Of a DNA stretch of 64,000 nucleotides, positions 19,302 to 27,938 are shown piece by piece. How positions within the stretch are numbered: the stretch's first letter is position 1; every line of letters starts with the position of its first letter. The notes beneath the pieces were generated by a model. It did no database searches. It was not told where the DNA came from and was given only the letters and a program-made list of their open reading frames with translations. The translations under genes and the position numbers were made by a program. This stretch comes from Rhodobacterales bacterium HKCCE3408 (GTDB taxonomy: Bacteria > Pseudomonadota > Alphaproteobacteria > Rhodobacterales > Rhodobacteraceae): NCBI GenBank assembly GCA_015689705.1, contig WVSN01000010.1, positions 62,001 through 126,000 of the forward strand, written 5' to 3'.

Positions 19302-20324
19302 ATGCAAATCGTGAACTGGAATATCGAATGGATGAACAACTGGTTCTCCGGCAATGAGAACCCGGCCTGGGGATCGGGATCCCTGACGGCTGACGAGGCA
19401 CGCACCTGCGCCGGGCGCGCATCGCGGGTCATCGAAGCACTCCAGCCCGACCTCCTGTGCCTGCAGGAAGGTCCAAGCGCGACACAGGAAATGGACCTCT
19501 TCCTGACCGAATTCCTCTCGGACGCCGGCCAGCCGCGCTACGAGGCCATCGTCGGCGCGGATGGCGGGGCACAAAAGCTGTATGTCCTTCGGCGGCGCGA
19601 CGGGGCGTTCACGGCCATGGACCGGGCGACGGATGCCGAGACGCTGGCCCTGGCCGATCTCTGGGACGCCGACGTGAACGGCGACATGACGCTGGAAGGC
19701 TATGACTACACGCGCCTGCCGCTGGTGGTCGACGTCGATCCGCAGGGCTCCGATCCGATCCGTGTCGTCGTCCTCCATACCAAGTCGAAATACGTCCAGG
19801 ACGGCGAGCGCAAGTGGCGCGACCCGGCACGGCGGCAGGAATTCGTGGTCGAAGCGCTCGAGGCGCGGCGGCGTATCTCGGCCGAAGGGTTTCGGCTGCG
19901 CACCTATCTCGACGCGCTGGTCGCGGCGGATGGCGATGCGCGCATTCTCGTCACCGGCGACTGGAACGACGGGCCGGGGCGCGACCTGTTCGAACGCAGC
20001 TACCTCACGCACAATGTCGCCGATATCGTGCTCGGCTCGACCTTCACGCCGGACCTCATCTTCCACCATCCGCTGATCGCGCATGTCGACACGCCGGCGC
20101 TCTTCACCGCGCGTTTCGACGATTACGTGGACGAGATCGACGACCGGCCGCTCCTGCTCGATCATTTCGCGCTGTCGCCGGCGCTGCGGTCGTGGGTCGA
20201 CGCAGCGGGGATCGCGCACCAGGAATACGAGGCGGAGCTTCAGGGATCCGGCGGCCGGCGCATCGACCGGCCGAGCGATCACCGGCCGATCTGGGTCCGG
20301 CTCGCCGCACCGCTGACGGGCTAG
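19302..20324 (+). CDS. Endonuclease/exonuclease/phosphatase family protein
   Basis: This 340-residue protein has the EEP (DNase I/exonuclease III-like) fold. Motifs in order: NWNIEWM at the N-terminus, the metal-binding Glu in LLCLQEG, HTKSKY, TGDWNDGPG (catalytic Asp/Asn pair) and the C-terminal SDHRPIWVRL with the catalytic Asp-His. Substrates in this superfamily range from DNA to phosphoinositides and sphingomyelin, so the activity cannot be fixed. There is no signal peptide. It lies 59 bases after imuB on the same strand, which makes co-transcription and damage induction possible but unproven. Confidence 0.87.
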   Translation: MQIVNWNIEWMNNWFSGNENPAWGSGSLTADEARTCAGRASRVIEALQPDLLCLQEGPSATQEMDLFLTEFLSDAGQPRYEAIVGADGGAQKLYVLRRRDGAFTAMDRATDAETLALADLWDADVNGDMTLEGYDYTRLPLVVDVDPQGSDPIRVVVLHTKSKYVQDGERKWRDPARRQEFVVEALEARRRISAEGFRLRTYLDALVAADGDARILVTGDWNDGPGRDLFERSYLTHNVADIVLGSTFTPDLIFHHPLIAHVDTPALFTARFDDYVDEIDDRPLLLDHFALSPALRSWVDAAGIAHQEYEAELQGSGGRRIDRPSDHRPIWVRLAAPLTG

Positions 20325-20326
20325 GC

Positions 20327-20692
20327 TCAGTCGAACTGGACTACCGCGGCCTCGAAGTCGGTCTCGCTGACAACGCGGGTGTGGTGGCCGCTGCCCGAGG
20401 TGTCCTCCATCCGCCAGACATCGCCCTTGCCGATACGGCGGATCTCGCCATCGCTTGCCGTCACCTCGACGGCGCCGGCCAGGCAGACGAGTGTCTGGCG
20501 TTTCGGCGTGGGATGGACGGGCTCGTTCCAGCCGGCGGGCAGGCGCAGGAAGACGAAGGCCTTCGCCTGTTCGGGCGGGCTGATGTGGATGTCCTGCGCC
20601 GGCGGTGCGAAGCTCGTCTCCTTCAGCTCCGGCGTCACCTCGCGCCAGTGGCTGTTCCCGTCCGCGTCGGCGTAAAGCAGATGGTAATGCAT
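20327..20692 (-). CDS. Cupin domain-containing protein
   Basis: This 121-residue single-domain cupin shows the beta-barrel pattern: RLPAGWNEPVHPTPKRQTLVCLAG for the first cupin motif region and GDVWRMEDTSGSGHHTRVV for the second. The usual metal-binding histidine set is only partly present. The ATG has GGGAGG upstream at good spacing; the open frame continues far upstream but only as shadow sequence. It converges with the EEP gene (2-base gap). Role unknown. Confidence 0.82.
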   Translation of the reverse strand: MHYHLLYADADGNSHWREVTPELKETSFAPPAQDIHISPPEQAKAFVFLRLPAGWNEPVHPTPKRQTLVCLAGAVEVTASDGEIRRIGKGDVWRMEDTSGSGHHTRVVSETDFEAAVVQFD

Positions 20693-20785
20693 GGCGTCGC
20701 CTCCCCCCGCGTGGATTGATGCATGTCGGCTTGTGTCCGGCAAGCGCGGCTTGACGGCCGGCGGAATGGCCGCGACGACTGGAGG

Positions 20786-21247
20786 ATGACTTCGACCGAC
20801 GACCGCACCTTCCGCATCCGCGCCCTGGGCGAGATCGCGATCCGTTGCGCTGACATGGCAGCAATGGTGGATTTCTACGAACGTATCCTCGGCCTGGACC
20901 GGCTGACGGGCAACGCGAACGAGGGGATCGTCTTTTTCCGTATCGCCGAGGGGTTCGGCGGACATACCGCCGTGCTCGCCCTGTTCGACAAGGGCTACGA
21001 GGCGCGCCCCGGGCTGCACCCGACCGCCACGGAGGCGCCGGCGACCGGGGCCGGATCGTCGCTGCACCATCTCGCGTTCTCCCTCCCCTACGAGGAGCAG
21101 GAAGCCGCGATGCGCTGGTACGAGGCGCAGGGGATCTCGTACCGCGTCGAGCTGTTCCAATGGGTCGGATGGCGCGGGGTTTTCGTGCAGGATCCAGAGG
21201 GCAACACGGTCGAGCTGGTCGCCTTTAACCAGAACATTCGGCAGTAG
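20786..21247 (+). CDS. VOC family protein (glyoxalase/dioxygenase superfamily)
   Basis: This 153-residue protein has paired beta-alpha-beta-beta-beta modules of the vicinal oxygen chelate fold: IAIRCADMAAMVDFYERILGL, LHHLAFSLPYEEQEAAM, and the C-terminal VQDPEGNTVELV with the typical metal-binding Glu. The substrate is unknown. The assigned ATG directly abuts a GGAGG, which is too close for normal initiation; an in-frame ATG at 20723 would add 21 residues of poor quality. The start is therefore uncertain. Confidence 0.83.
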   Translation: MTSTDDRTFRIRALGEIAIRCADMAAMVDFYERILGLDRLTGNANEGIVFFRIAEGFGGHTAVLALFDKGYEARPGLHPTATEAPATGAGSSLHHLAFSLPYEEQEAAMRWYEAQGISYRVELFQWVGWRGVFVQDPEGNTVELVAFNQNIRQ

Positions 21248-21311
21248 GTTTCCTGCATTGAGACGCTGCGAACGAAAGCAGCCTCCGTCGAGACATCCGT
21301 CCGAACGTTCG

Positions 21312-22232
21312 TCACCAGACCATTGATTCCTCTCCCATCACTTGCCCGAAGATGTTCTCACGATGCCACTTCAGGTTCACTGGGCTAGGGCCGTTACGCG
21401 GGTCAGCTGGCGCGAGAAGCTTTCCGCCCGGGCGGAGTAGGCGGTCTATAACTTCGCTGGGCACTTTGTTGCGTGAGACGAGTATTGTCTGATTGTCCTC
21501 CCCGATCGAGATCAATCCTCGGTCGAACATCCAGTGCAGCGTGCCGGAAAGAGCAAGTCCGTTGGACACCGCATCCGTTCCTCCATGCTCTACCGGACGG
21601 ATATGGGCCGCTTGGACTTCGGGGCGGCCGCCGCCATTTCGCAATTGAAGTCCGGAAATTGCACACCGGAAATCGTAAGCATCCCTGACTTTTCGGCGAA
21701 AAGCGACGTCGCGATATGGCCGACGAGTCAGACGCTCCAGAAGCGGGCGCTCAAAGGTTGCCGCCTCGTCGGCCAATTCTCGGGGCGACGGGTCGTAGCG
21801 TATCTCTTCCTGCCGCTCGAGATCCTGAGGCAGCCCGATGTTGATGATCCGCGCAAAATCGGCTTCGGGGAGGCGGCGCACGGCGAGTTGTACGGCTCCT
21901 CCCCTGATGGGCGTGCCGTCGGAATTCATCAACTCGGTTTCCATTAACCGGCCATTGATCTGCCGCGGAACCTCGCGGTCAAAGTGAAGAAAGCTTTGCG
22001 GCGCTATGAGTGCGAGGTAGCGCCCTTCAGAGTCTGGCTTTGGAATTACGTCCTGGATCTTTGCGACGGCAAAATAGCCGCGTGGTCCGGCTTTTACTGG
22101 TTCGTAGTAGATGGCCCAGTCGCCGATGCCATCTCTAACTGCCTTTAGGTACGATTGTGGGAAGTCGTAGACTACGGCTGGGTCGTCGTCGTAGATCGAG
22201 TCTGCCTTATGCATTAGAACCAATTTGACCAT
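21312..22232 (-). CDS. HNH endonuclease with N-terminal putative modified-base reader domain
   Basis: This 306-residue protein ends in an HNH domain of the HNH_2 kind: CAISG, AAHIRPVEHGG and NGLALSGTLHWMFD contain the Cys, the His pair and the Asn/His expected for the beta-beta-alpha-metal site (residues about 195-255). The N-terminal 120 residues (FPQSYLKAV, DWAIYYEPV, GYFAVAKIQDV) look like a PUA/EVE-type fold, which in other nucleases reads modified bases; this is inferred from pattern only. Base composition is clearly lower in GC than the flanks, suggesting transfer. Its 5' end overlaps the 3' end of dnaE2 by 19 bases and no ribosome site is evident, so expression is probably coupled to dnaE2. 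Confidence 0.8.
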   Translation of the reverse strand: MVKLVLMHKADSIYDDDPAVVYDFPQSYLKAVRDGIGDWAIYYEPVKAGPRGYFAVAKIQDVIPKPDSEGRYLALIAPQSFLHFDREVPRQINGRLMETELMNSDGTPIRGGAVQLAVRRLPEADFARIINIGLPQDLERQEEIRYDPSPRELADEAATFERPLLERLTRRPYRDVAFRRKVRDAYDFRCAISGLQLRNGGGRPEVQAAHIRPVEHGGTDAVSNGLALSGTLHWMFDRGLISIGEDNQTILVSRNKVPSEVIDRLLRPGGKLLAPADPRNGPSPVNLKWHRENIFGQVMGEESMVW

Positions 22233-25228
22233 AGACCCAGGAAAGCAAGCCTTGGCTCCATGGCAAGGATTTTCGTGAGAATATTCCTTGCGCGCATTTT
22301 TTTCGATGCGTCACTCACGGGCAGCGTGAGCCGGACCGGAGCCGGCGGCAGGCTGACGCCCGGACTCAGCTGGTGCCGGATCAGCGCCACCGGGTGGCGT
22401 CTCAGCGTCAGGCGCATCGAGACGTAATCCTCAACGATCTCCTCGCCCTCGGTCATCGCGGGCAAATGGGTCGCCGGCTCGACGATGCCCTCGCCGTCGA
22501 TGTCACCCGACCAGAGCGGCAGCGGCTCGGACGGACCGAGGGCGCGGGCGGCCCAGAGCGCGTCACGGCGCGAAAGGCCGAGCGCGGCGAAGGCGTCGGC
22601 CTCGGCGAGGATCGTGAGCATCCGCGCATCGATTCCTGCCCGGCGCCAGACATCCTCGACCGCGCGGTAGCCGTTGCCGCGGGCGGCGACGATCCAGCCG
22701 GCATCCTCCTCGCGCATGGACTTGATCTGGCGGAAGCCGAGGCGAAGTGCGAGGCCGCCGGTCTCGGTCCGCTCCATCACGTTGTCCCAGTGGCTTCGGT
22801 TGATGCAGACCGGGCGCACCTCGACCCCGTGCTCGCGCGCATCCCGCACGATCTGGGCCGGCGCGTAGAAGCCCATCGGCTGCGCGTTCAGGAGGGCACA
22901 GGCGAAGATTCCCGGGTGATGGCATTTCAGCCAGGACGACGCGTAGACCAGAAGCGCGAAGGAGGCCGCGTGGCTTTCGGGGAAGCCGTAGGAGCCGAAG
23001 CCCTCGATCTGGGAAAAGCACCGTTCGGCGAAATCCTGATCGTAGCCGTTGGCGCGCATCCCCCGCAGGAACCGCGTCCGGAAGTCGCTGATATTGCCGT
23101 GCTTCTTGAACGTGGCGAGTGACCGGCGGAGCCGGTCGGCCTCGTCCGGCGTGAAGTTCGCACCGACGATAGCGATCTGCATCGCCTGTTCCTGAAACAG
23201 CGGCACGCCGAGCGTCTTGCCGAGCACACGGCCAAGCTCGTCGGACGGAAAGCTGATCTCCTCGAGCCCGTTCCGCCGCCGGATGAAAGGATGCACCATG
23301 TCGCCCTGAATCGGGCCGGGGCGGATGATGGCGACCTGGATGACGAGGTCATAGAAGCAGCGCGGCCGCATCCGGGGCAGGAAGTTCATCTGCGCGCGGC
23401 TTTCGACCTGAAAGACGCCGAGACTGTCGGCCTTGCACAGCATGTCGTAGACCGCCGGGTCCTCGGGCGGCAGCGTCGCCAGCGTATAATCCGCCTGGTG
23501 GTGGATCTGGAGGAGATCGAAGGCCTTGCGGATGCAGGTGAGCATCCCGAGCGCGAGGACGTCGACCTTCAGGATGCCGAGTGCGTCGATATCGTCCTTG
23601 TCCCAGCAGATGACGGTGCGGTCCTCCATCGTCGCATTCTCGATCGGGACAAGCTCGTCGAGCCGGCCCTCGGTGATGACGAAGCCGCCGACATGCTGGC
23701 TGAGATGGCGGGGAAACCCGATGATTTCGCGGATGAGGCGGATGGTCTGGCGGAGCCGCGGGCTCTCGGGGTTGAGGCCGAGCTCGGCCATGCGCTCCTC
23801 CTCGAGCCCGTTCGCGGACCAGTGGCCCCAGATCTGCGAGGCAAGCGCCGACAGCACGTCTTCGGACAGGCCCATCGCCTTGCCGACCTCGCGCACCGCG
23901 CGCTTGCCACGGTAATGGATCACCGTCGCGCAGAGGCCGGCGCGGTGGCGGCCGTAGCGTTCGTAGATCCACTGGATGACCTCCTCGCGCCGCTCGTGCT
24001 CGAAGTCGACGTCGATGTCCGGCGGCTCGTTCCGGGCCTCCGAGACGAAGCGCTCGAACACCATAGTGCCGATCTCGGGCGAGACGCTCGTCACGCCGAG
24101 CGCGTAGCAGGTGATCGAGTTCGCGGCGCTTCCCCTGCCCTGGCACAGGATGTCCCGCGACCGGGCGAAGGCGACGACGTCGTGGACGGTAAGGAAATAA
24201 GGCTCGTAGCCGAGCTTCGCGATGAGCTTCAGCTCGTGGTCGAGCATCGCCTGCGCCCGCTCCGGAATGCCCTGCGGATAGCGCCAGTGGAGGCCCTCCT
24301 GCGCGAGCCGTTTCAGCCGGGCGGCGGCGGTTTCGCCATCGGCGATCTCGGAAGGATATTCGTAACGCAGGGAGTCGATTTCAAAACTAAGCCTTTCGGC
24401 TATCTTTACTGTCCGCGCGACCGCATCCTCGTGTCCGTCGAAGATCCGCAGCATCTCCGCCTCCGACCGAAGCCGCTGCTCGGCATTGGCGAGCGCGTTG
24501 AGGCCAAGGTCCTCGACGCGAAGTCCTTCGCGGATGCAGGTCAGGATATCGGTCAGGCGGCGGCGCGCGCCGTGATGCATCAGCGGGCGGGCGGAGGCGA
24601 CGGTGGGAATGCCGAGCGTGGCGGCCAGCCGCGCCAGCCGCTCGAAGCGCCCGGAGTCGAGACCGTCATAATGCGGCGCCATCAGAAGATGCATGTGCGG
24701 TCCGAAGCGGCGGACGAGCTTCTGCGCCCGGTCGAGCCAGTCATCGGCGCCCTGGCGCTCCGGTCCGTGCAGCAGAAGCTCGAGCCCGCCGCCGAACTGG
24801 AGCAGATCGTCAAGGCGCAGATCGCACTGACCCTTCTCGGTCCGGAGCCGCCCGGCCGAGAGCATCCGGCAGAGATTGCCCCATCCCTGCCGGTCGCGCG
24901 GAAGCGCGGTCAGGGTCAGCCCTTCCGAGAGTTCCAGACAAGCCGCCGGCAGCGTCTTCGGAACGTGGAAGATATGCGCTTGCGGCGGGTCGGGCAGATG
25001 CGCGGGCTTCGGCGGACCGATCAGCGGCGCCGCCTTCCGCACCTCGATCTGCCGCGCGATCTCTTTTGCCTCGGCCCAGGCCCGCACGATCCCGGCGACC
25101 GAGTTGACGTCGGCAACGGCGATGGCGTCGAGCCCGAGAAGCGCGGCCCGGCGCACGTATTCCTCCGGATGCGATCCACCCGTCAGAAAGGTGAAGTTGG
25201 AGGTGATCGAGAGTTCGGCGAATCCCAT
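22214..25228 (-). CDS. dnaE2: Error-prone DNA polymerase DnaE2, C-terminally truncated
   Basis: DnaE2 (1004 residues) is the damage-induced C-family polymerase of the ImuA-ImuB-DnaE2 mutasome. The PHP domain is at the N-terminus (FAELSITSNFTFLTGGSHPEE without the final residue needed for counting), the polymerase active site contains PDIDVDFEHERRE, and the HhH region is near residues 870-920. Family members usually continue after the EDYVSMRLTLRRHPVALIR region with about 100 residues of OB fold. Here the sequence instead shifts to a lower-GC tail of about 45 residues ending FLGLWSNWF. The truncation coincides with the overlapping HNH gene. A LexA box lies 15 bases upstream. Confidence 0.94.
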   Translation of the reverse strand: MGFAELSITSNFTFLTGGSHPEEYVRRAALLGLDAIAVADVNSVAGIVRAWAEAKEIARQIEVRKAAPLIGPPKPAHLPDPPQAHIFHVPKTLPAACLELSEGLTLTALPRDRQGWGNLCRMLSAGRLRTEKGQCDLRLDDLLQFGGGLELLLHGPERQGADDWLDRAQKLVRRFGPHMHLLMAPHYDGLDSGRFERLARLAATLGIPTVASARPLMHHGARRRLTDILTCIREGLRVEDLGLNALANAEQRLRSEAEMLRIFDGHEDAVARTVKIAERLSFEIDSLRYEYPSEIADGETAAARLKRLAQEGLHWRYPQGIPERAQAMLDHELKLIAKLGYEPYFLTVHDVVAFARSRDILCQGRGSAANSITCYALGVTSVSPEIGTMVFERFVSEARNEPPDIDVDFEHERREEVIQWIYERYGRHRAGLCATVIHYRGKRAVREVGKAMGLSEDVLSALASQIWGHWSANGLEEERMAELGLNPESPRLRQTIRLIREIIGFPRHLSQHVGGFVITEGRLDELVPIENATMEDRTVICWDKDDIDALGILKVDVLALGMLTCIRKAFDLLQIHHQADYTLATLPPEDPAVYDMLCKADSLGVFQVESRAQMNFLPRMRPRCFYDLVIQVAIIRPGPIQGDMVHPFIRRRNGLEEISFPSDELGRVLGKTLGVPLFQEQAMQIAIVGANFTPDEADRLRRSLATFKKHGNISDFRTRFLRGMRANGYDQDFAERCFSQIEGFGSYGFPESHAASFALLVYASSWLKCHHPGIFACALLNAQPMGFYAPAQIVRDAREHGVEVRPVCINRSHWDNVMERTETGGLALRLGFRQIKSMREEDAGWIVAARGNGYRAVEDVWRRAGIDARMLTILAEADAFAALGLSRRDALWAARALGPSEPLPLWSGDIDGEGIVEPATHLPAMTEGEEIVEDYVSMRLTLRRHPVALIRHQLSPGVSLPPAPVRLTLPVSDASKKMRARNILTKILAMEPRLAFLGLWSNWF

Positions 25229-25242
25229 GACGATACGATTAT

Positions 25243-25257
25243 ATTCACGTTTTGTTC
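25243..25257 (-). promoter_or_regulatory. LexA (SOS) box upstream of dnaE2
   Basis: Read on the minus strand this is GAAC-N7-GAAT (N7 is AAAACGT): one mismatch from the alphaproteobacterial GAAC-N7-GAAC LexA site. It ends 14 bases before the dnaE2 ATG, nearly the same position as the box before imuB, which strengthens the call. Confidence 0.75.
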
Positions 25258-25297
25258 TCTCGTGGAGTCCGGGTTGAGATCCGGGCGGCTACGGCTG

Positions 25298-27775
25298 CTA
25301 CCGGTCGCCCGCCGCAGAAGGGACCGCATCGGCCAGCCGGAAGGGAAACCGCCCCGTCTCGCCGACGAGAACAAAGCCTGACTCACCGCCGTTCCGGACG
25401 ACGAGCTGGCAGTTCTCGATCTCCGCGTCCTGCCACGTCCACCGGTCGCACAGACGGCCGTGAACGACATCGCTTCGTCCCTCGACCGCGCGGGGCAGCG
25501 GACCGAAGCTGCCGTCCTGGAACAGCGCGCCCTCTTCCGTACGCGTCTGGCTCCATTCCTGCTGGACGAGCCAGGTCTGCCGCCCCTCGATCCGGCGGTT
25601 GAACAGAAGCGCCCCGATTTCCGCGCCGGACAGCTCGGCATCGCCGGGCGGGTCCGAAGCGCCGACGGATTGACCTGATGCGGCGGCAAGACCCTCCGCA
25701 AGCCGCGCATTGGCAGCCGGGCCCGCAAAGCGGATCAGATCAGCTGCTTCACCGGCCGTCGGCCGCCTCCAGGTCGCGGCGCGCGGGTTGCTGTAGGCAA
25801 CCTCGCCCACACGCCACGCGGCATAGGGTCGGCTTTGGACGGCCGTGACGAAATCCCCGAAGGCGGTCTGCGCGCCCGAGGCATCGCCCTGCAGGCCGAG
25901 GATGCCGGCTCTCAGCACAAGAAGTCGAAGGGCCGGTTCGCGGCCGGTCGCGAAGGCAGCGTCGACGGCCTCCGCGGCGGCATCGAGGTTCCCGTCCGCC
26001 AACTCCGCAGTCGCAATGGCCGCGTAGCCATCGCCCGGTTCGGCAGGCGCCAGGGCGATGGCCCGGATCGCCGTGCTGCGCGCAGCGTCGGTGTCGCCGG
26101 ACAGCGCAAGGCTGCGGGCGAGAATCTCCAGGGCTGGCACGTGCCCCGGATCGGATTGCAGCGCTTCCCGCGCGAGGGCTTGCGCCGCGGCATGATCGAG
26201 GCGCCGCAGGGCCAGCCGCGCCTCGGCGGCGAGCACATCGGGAGTCGAATGGTCCACCATCGCCAGTTCCCGCTTCAGAAGCAGGTAGCCTTCGATCCAG
26301 TGCAAATCGGCCGCGCGCGCGTAGTCTGCAGCCTCGAACGCCACGCGTTCATAGGCCAGGACCAGCGCAGCCGACGGCTCAACGGCATCGGGATACGCCT
26401 CGGCCAGTGCTGTCAGCCGGTCGATCGCCTCGGCGTTTCCGTCGGCCGTTCCCGAATGGAGCTGGCTGAGCGCCCTCAGGTAATCCGGCACCGCCGACTC
26501 CGGCAGGGCGACCAGCGCGACCTCCGGTGCGGGCGAAAGGCTCAGTCCGATACCGTCCGAAATGCGCGAGACGATCTCGTCGCGCACATCCCGCGGCGCA
26601 CCGGCATCGCCGCGAAATCGCTCGGCCCAGACTTCGCGCCCCGTGCCGATATCCGTGATCCAGACGTTCAGCACCCACCTGTCGCTGTCCGCGCGCATCC
26701 GTCCGCGCAGGACATGGCTTGCCCCGCTGGCCCCGTCCTCCTCGATCAGCCGGCCGCTTTCCCGCGACAGGATGTCGAGACCCGAACGCCGCACGAGTTC
26801 GGTCGACAGGTCGTCGGAAAACCCTTCGGCCAGGTCCGGCGCAATCCCGTCTCCCGCCTCGAACGGCCGGACGAGCAGACGGACGACGTCGGTCTGAGGG
26901 CCAGCGTCACGGGTCCATACGACCGCGTACAGCGCAAGTCCGACGACCAGCAGGAGCGCGGCGGCGACAGGCCGGGCGCGCCGACTGCCCCGGCTCGCGC
27001 CGGTCGTACCGGGCACCTCGAGGCCACGGGCGAAGTCACCTGACCGGATGCGGGCCTCAACGTCAGCGAAGGCCTCGGACGGACTCAATCCCAGTTCCGC
27101 CGATAGCAGTCCGGCGAACGCCTCGCCCGACTCGACGGCGGCCGCCTGCCGACCATCACGGGCAAGCAGAATCATCCGCACCCGCATGGCGGGCTCGTTG
27201 TAGGGATCGATCGCCAGAAGACGCTCGACCAGCGCCGGATCGGCATTTTCCGGCTCGCGCTCCCACGCCTCCATCAGAGCCGTCCCTGCGGCTGCTGCTA
27301 GCCCTTCCAGCCTCGTGTGTTCGGACGTTCGCCACTCTGAGTATGACTCCTCGGTGTCGATCGCGAGGTCGTCGAGGAAGGGACCGGAATAAAGCGAGAG
27401 ACAGCGCCGACGTCCGGCGTCACTGTCCTCGGTGCCGGCCGTCGCCAGATCCCAGGCATCCACGGTGAAGGCGTCGACCGCGATCGCGACCATGTCCGTA
27501 TCCGCGCGGATGGCGTCCGGCGCGGCCTCGGCCAGTGCCTTCTTCAGGCTGTAGACCGCCTGGCTGAGCGAGGCGAGCGACTGGCGCGTCCCGCCGCGAC
27601 TCCACAGAAGACCAGCGAGCCGTTCCCGCCGCATTGGCTGCCCCCGGGCCATGACGAGGATCGCAAGGAGCGCGCGGGCCTTCCGCGTCTCGATGCGGAT
27701 CGGGTCACCGTCCGCCGTCGCAAGCTCGAACCGGCCGAGCAGTGTCGCCTGAAGCTGCGTCATCAGGTCGAGCAT
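25298..27775 (-). CDS. BTAD/SARP-like transcriptional regulator with membrane helix and TPRs
   Basis: This 825-residue protein combines a DNA-binding winged helix (residues about 8-100, with RKARALLAILVMARGQPMRR) and a BTAD helical domain (about 100-240, DIDPYNEPAMRVRM-type pattern), then a single transmembrane helix near residues 269-288. The C-terminal periplasmic part has a CadC/TolB-N-like segment (LAEGFSDDLSTELVRRSG, RGRMRADSDRWVLNVWI) and tetratricopeptide-like repeats. Such one-component, CadC-like regulators sense signals outside and bind DNA inside. The target genes are unknown; candidates are the divergent 27939 gene or the protein itself. A second ATG four codons in is an alternative start; neither has a good ribosome site. 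Confidence 0.85.
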   Translation of the reverse strand: MLDLMTQLQATLLGRFELATADGDPIRIETRKARALLAILVMARGQPMRRERLAGLLWSRGGTRQSLASLSQAVYSLKKALAEAAPDAIRADTDMVAIAVDAFTVDAWDLATAGTEDSDAGRRRCLSLYSGPFLDDLAIDTEESYSEWRTSEHTRLEGLAAAAGTALMEAWEREPENADPALVERLLAIDPYNEPAMRVRMILLARDGRQAAAVESGEAFAGLLSAELGLSPSEAFADVEARIRSGDFARGLEVPGTTGASRGSRRARPVAAALLLVVGLALYAVVWTRDAGPQTDVVRLLVRPFEAGDGIAPDLAEGFSDDLSTELVRRSGLDILSRESGRLIEEDGASGASHVLRGRMRADSDRWVLNVWITDIGTGREVWAERFRGDAGAPRDVRDEIVSRISDGIGLSLSPAPEVALVALPESAVPDYLRALSQLHSGTADGNAEAIDRLTALAEAYPDAVEPSAALVLAYERVAFEAADYARAADLHWIEGYLLLKRELAMVDHSTPDVLAAEARLALRRLDHAAAQALAREALQSDPGHVPALEILARSLALSGDTDAARSTAIRAIALAPAEPGDGYAAIATAELADGNLDAAAEAVDAAFATGREPALRLLVLRAGILGLQGDASGAQTAFGDFVTAVQSRPYAAWRVGEVAYSNPRAATWRRPTAGEAADLIRFAGPAANARLAEGLAAASGQSVGASDPPGDAELSGAEIGALLFNRRIEGRQTWLVQQEWSQTRTEEGALFQDGSFGPLPRAVEGRSDVVHGRLCDRWTWQDAEIENCQLVVRNGGESGFVLVGETGRFPFRLADAVPSAAGDR

Positions 27776-27938
27776 CCGGCCATGCGGGCCGCCGGGTCAA
27801 GCGATGCGATCACTGCGCAAAGACCCGTTTCCGGCCCCGAAATGCGCTTTTGAGAGCCTGTTGAGACCGGTTTAACCCGAATCTGAGACGGTGCCGGCAG
27901 CAGGGACCCATCGCAACGCAGCGCATGGAGCCACACCG

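Noticed and set aside
23291-25381. 696-codon rightward open frame opposite dnaE2
   Set aside because: It mirrors a strongly conserved polymerase gene, has Asp/Arg/His-rich composition typical of antisense frames in high-GC DNA, and no ribosome site or domain.
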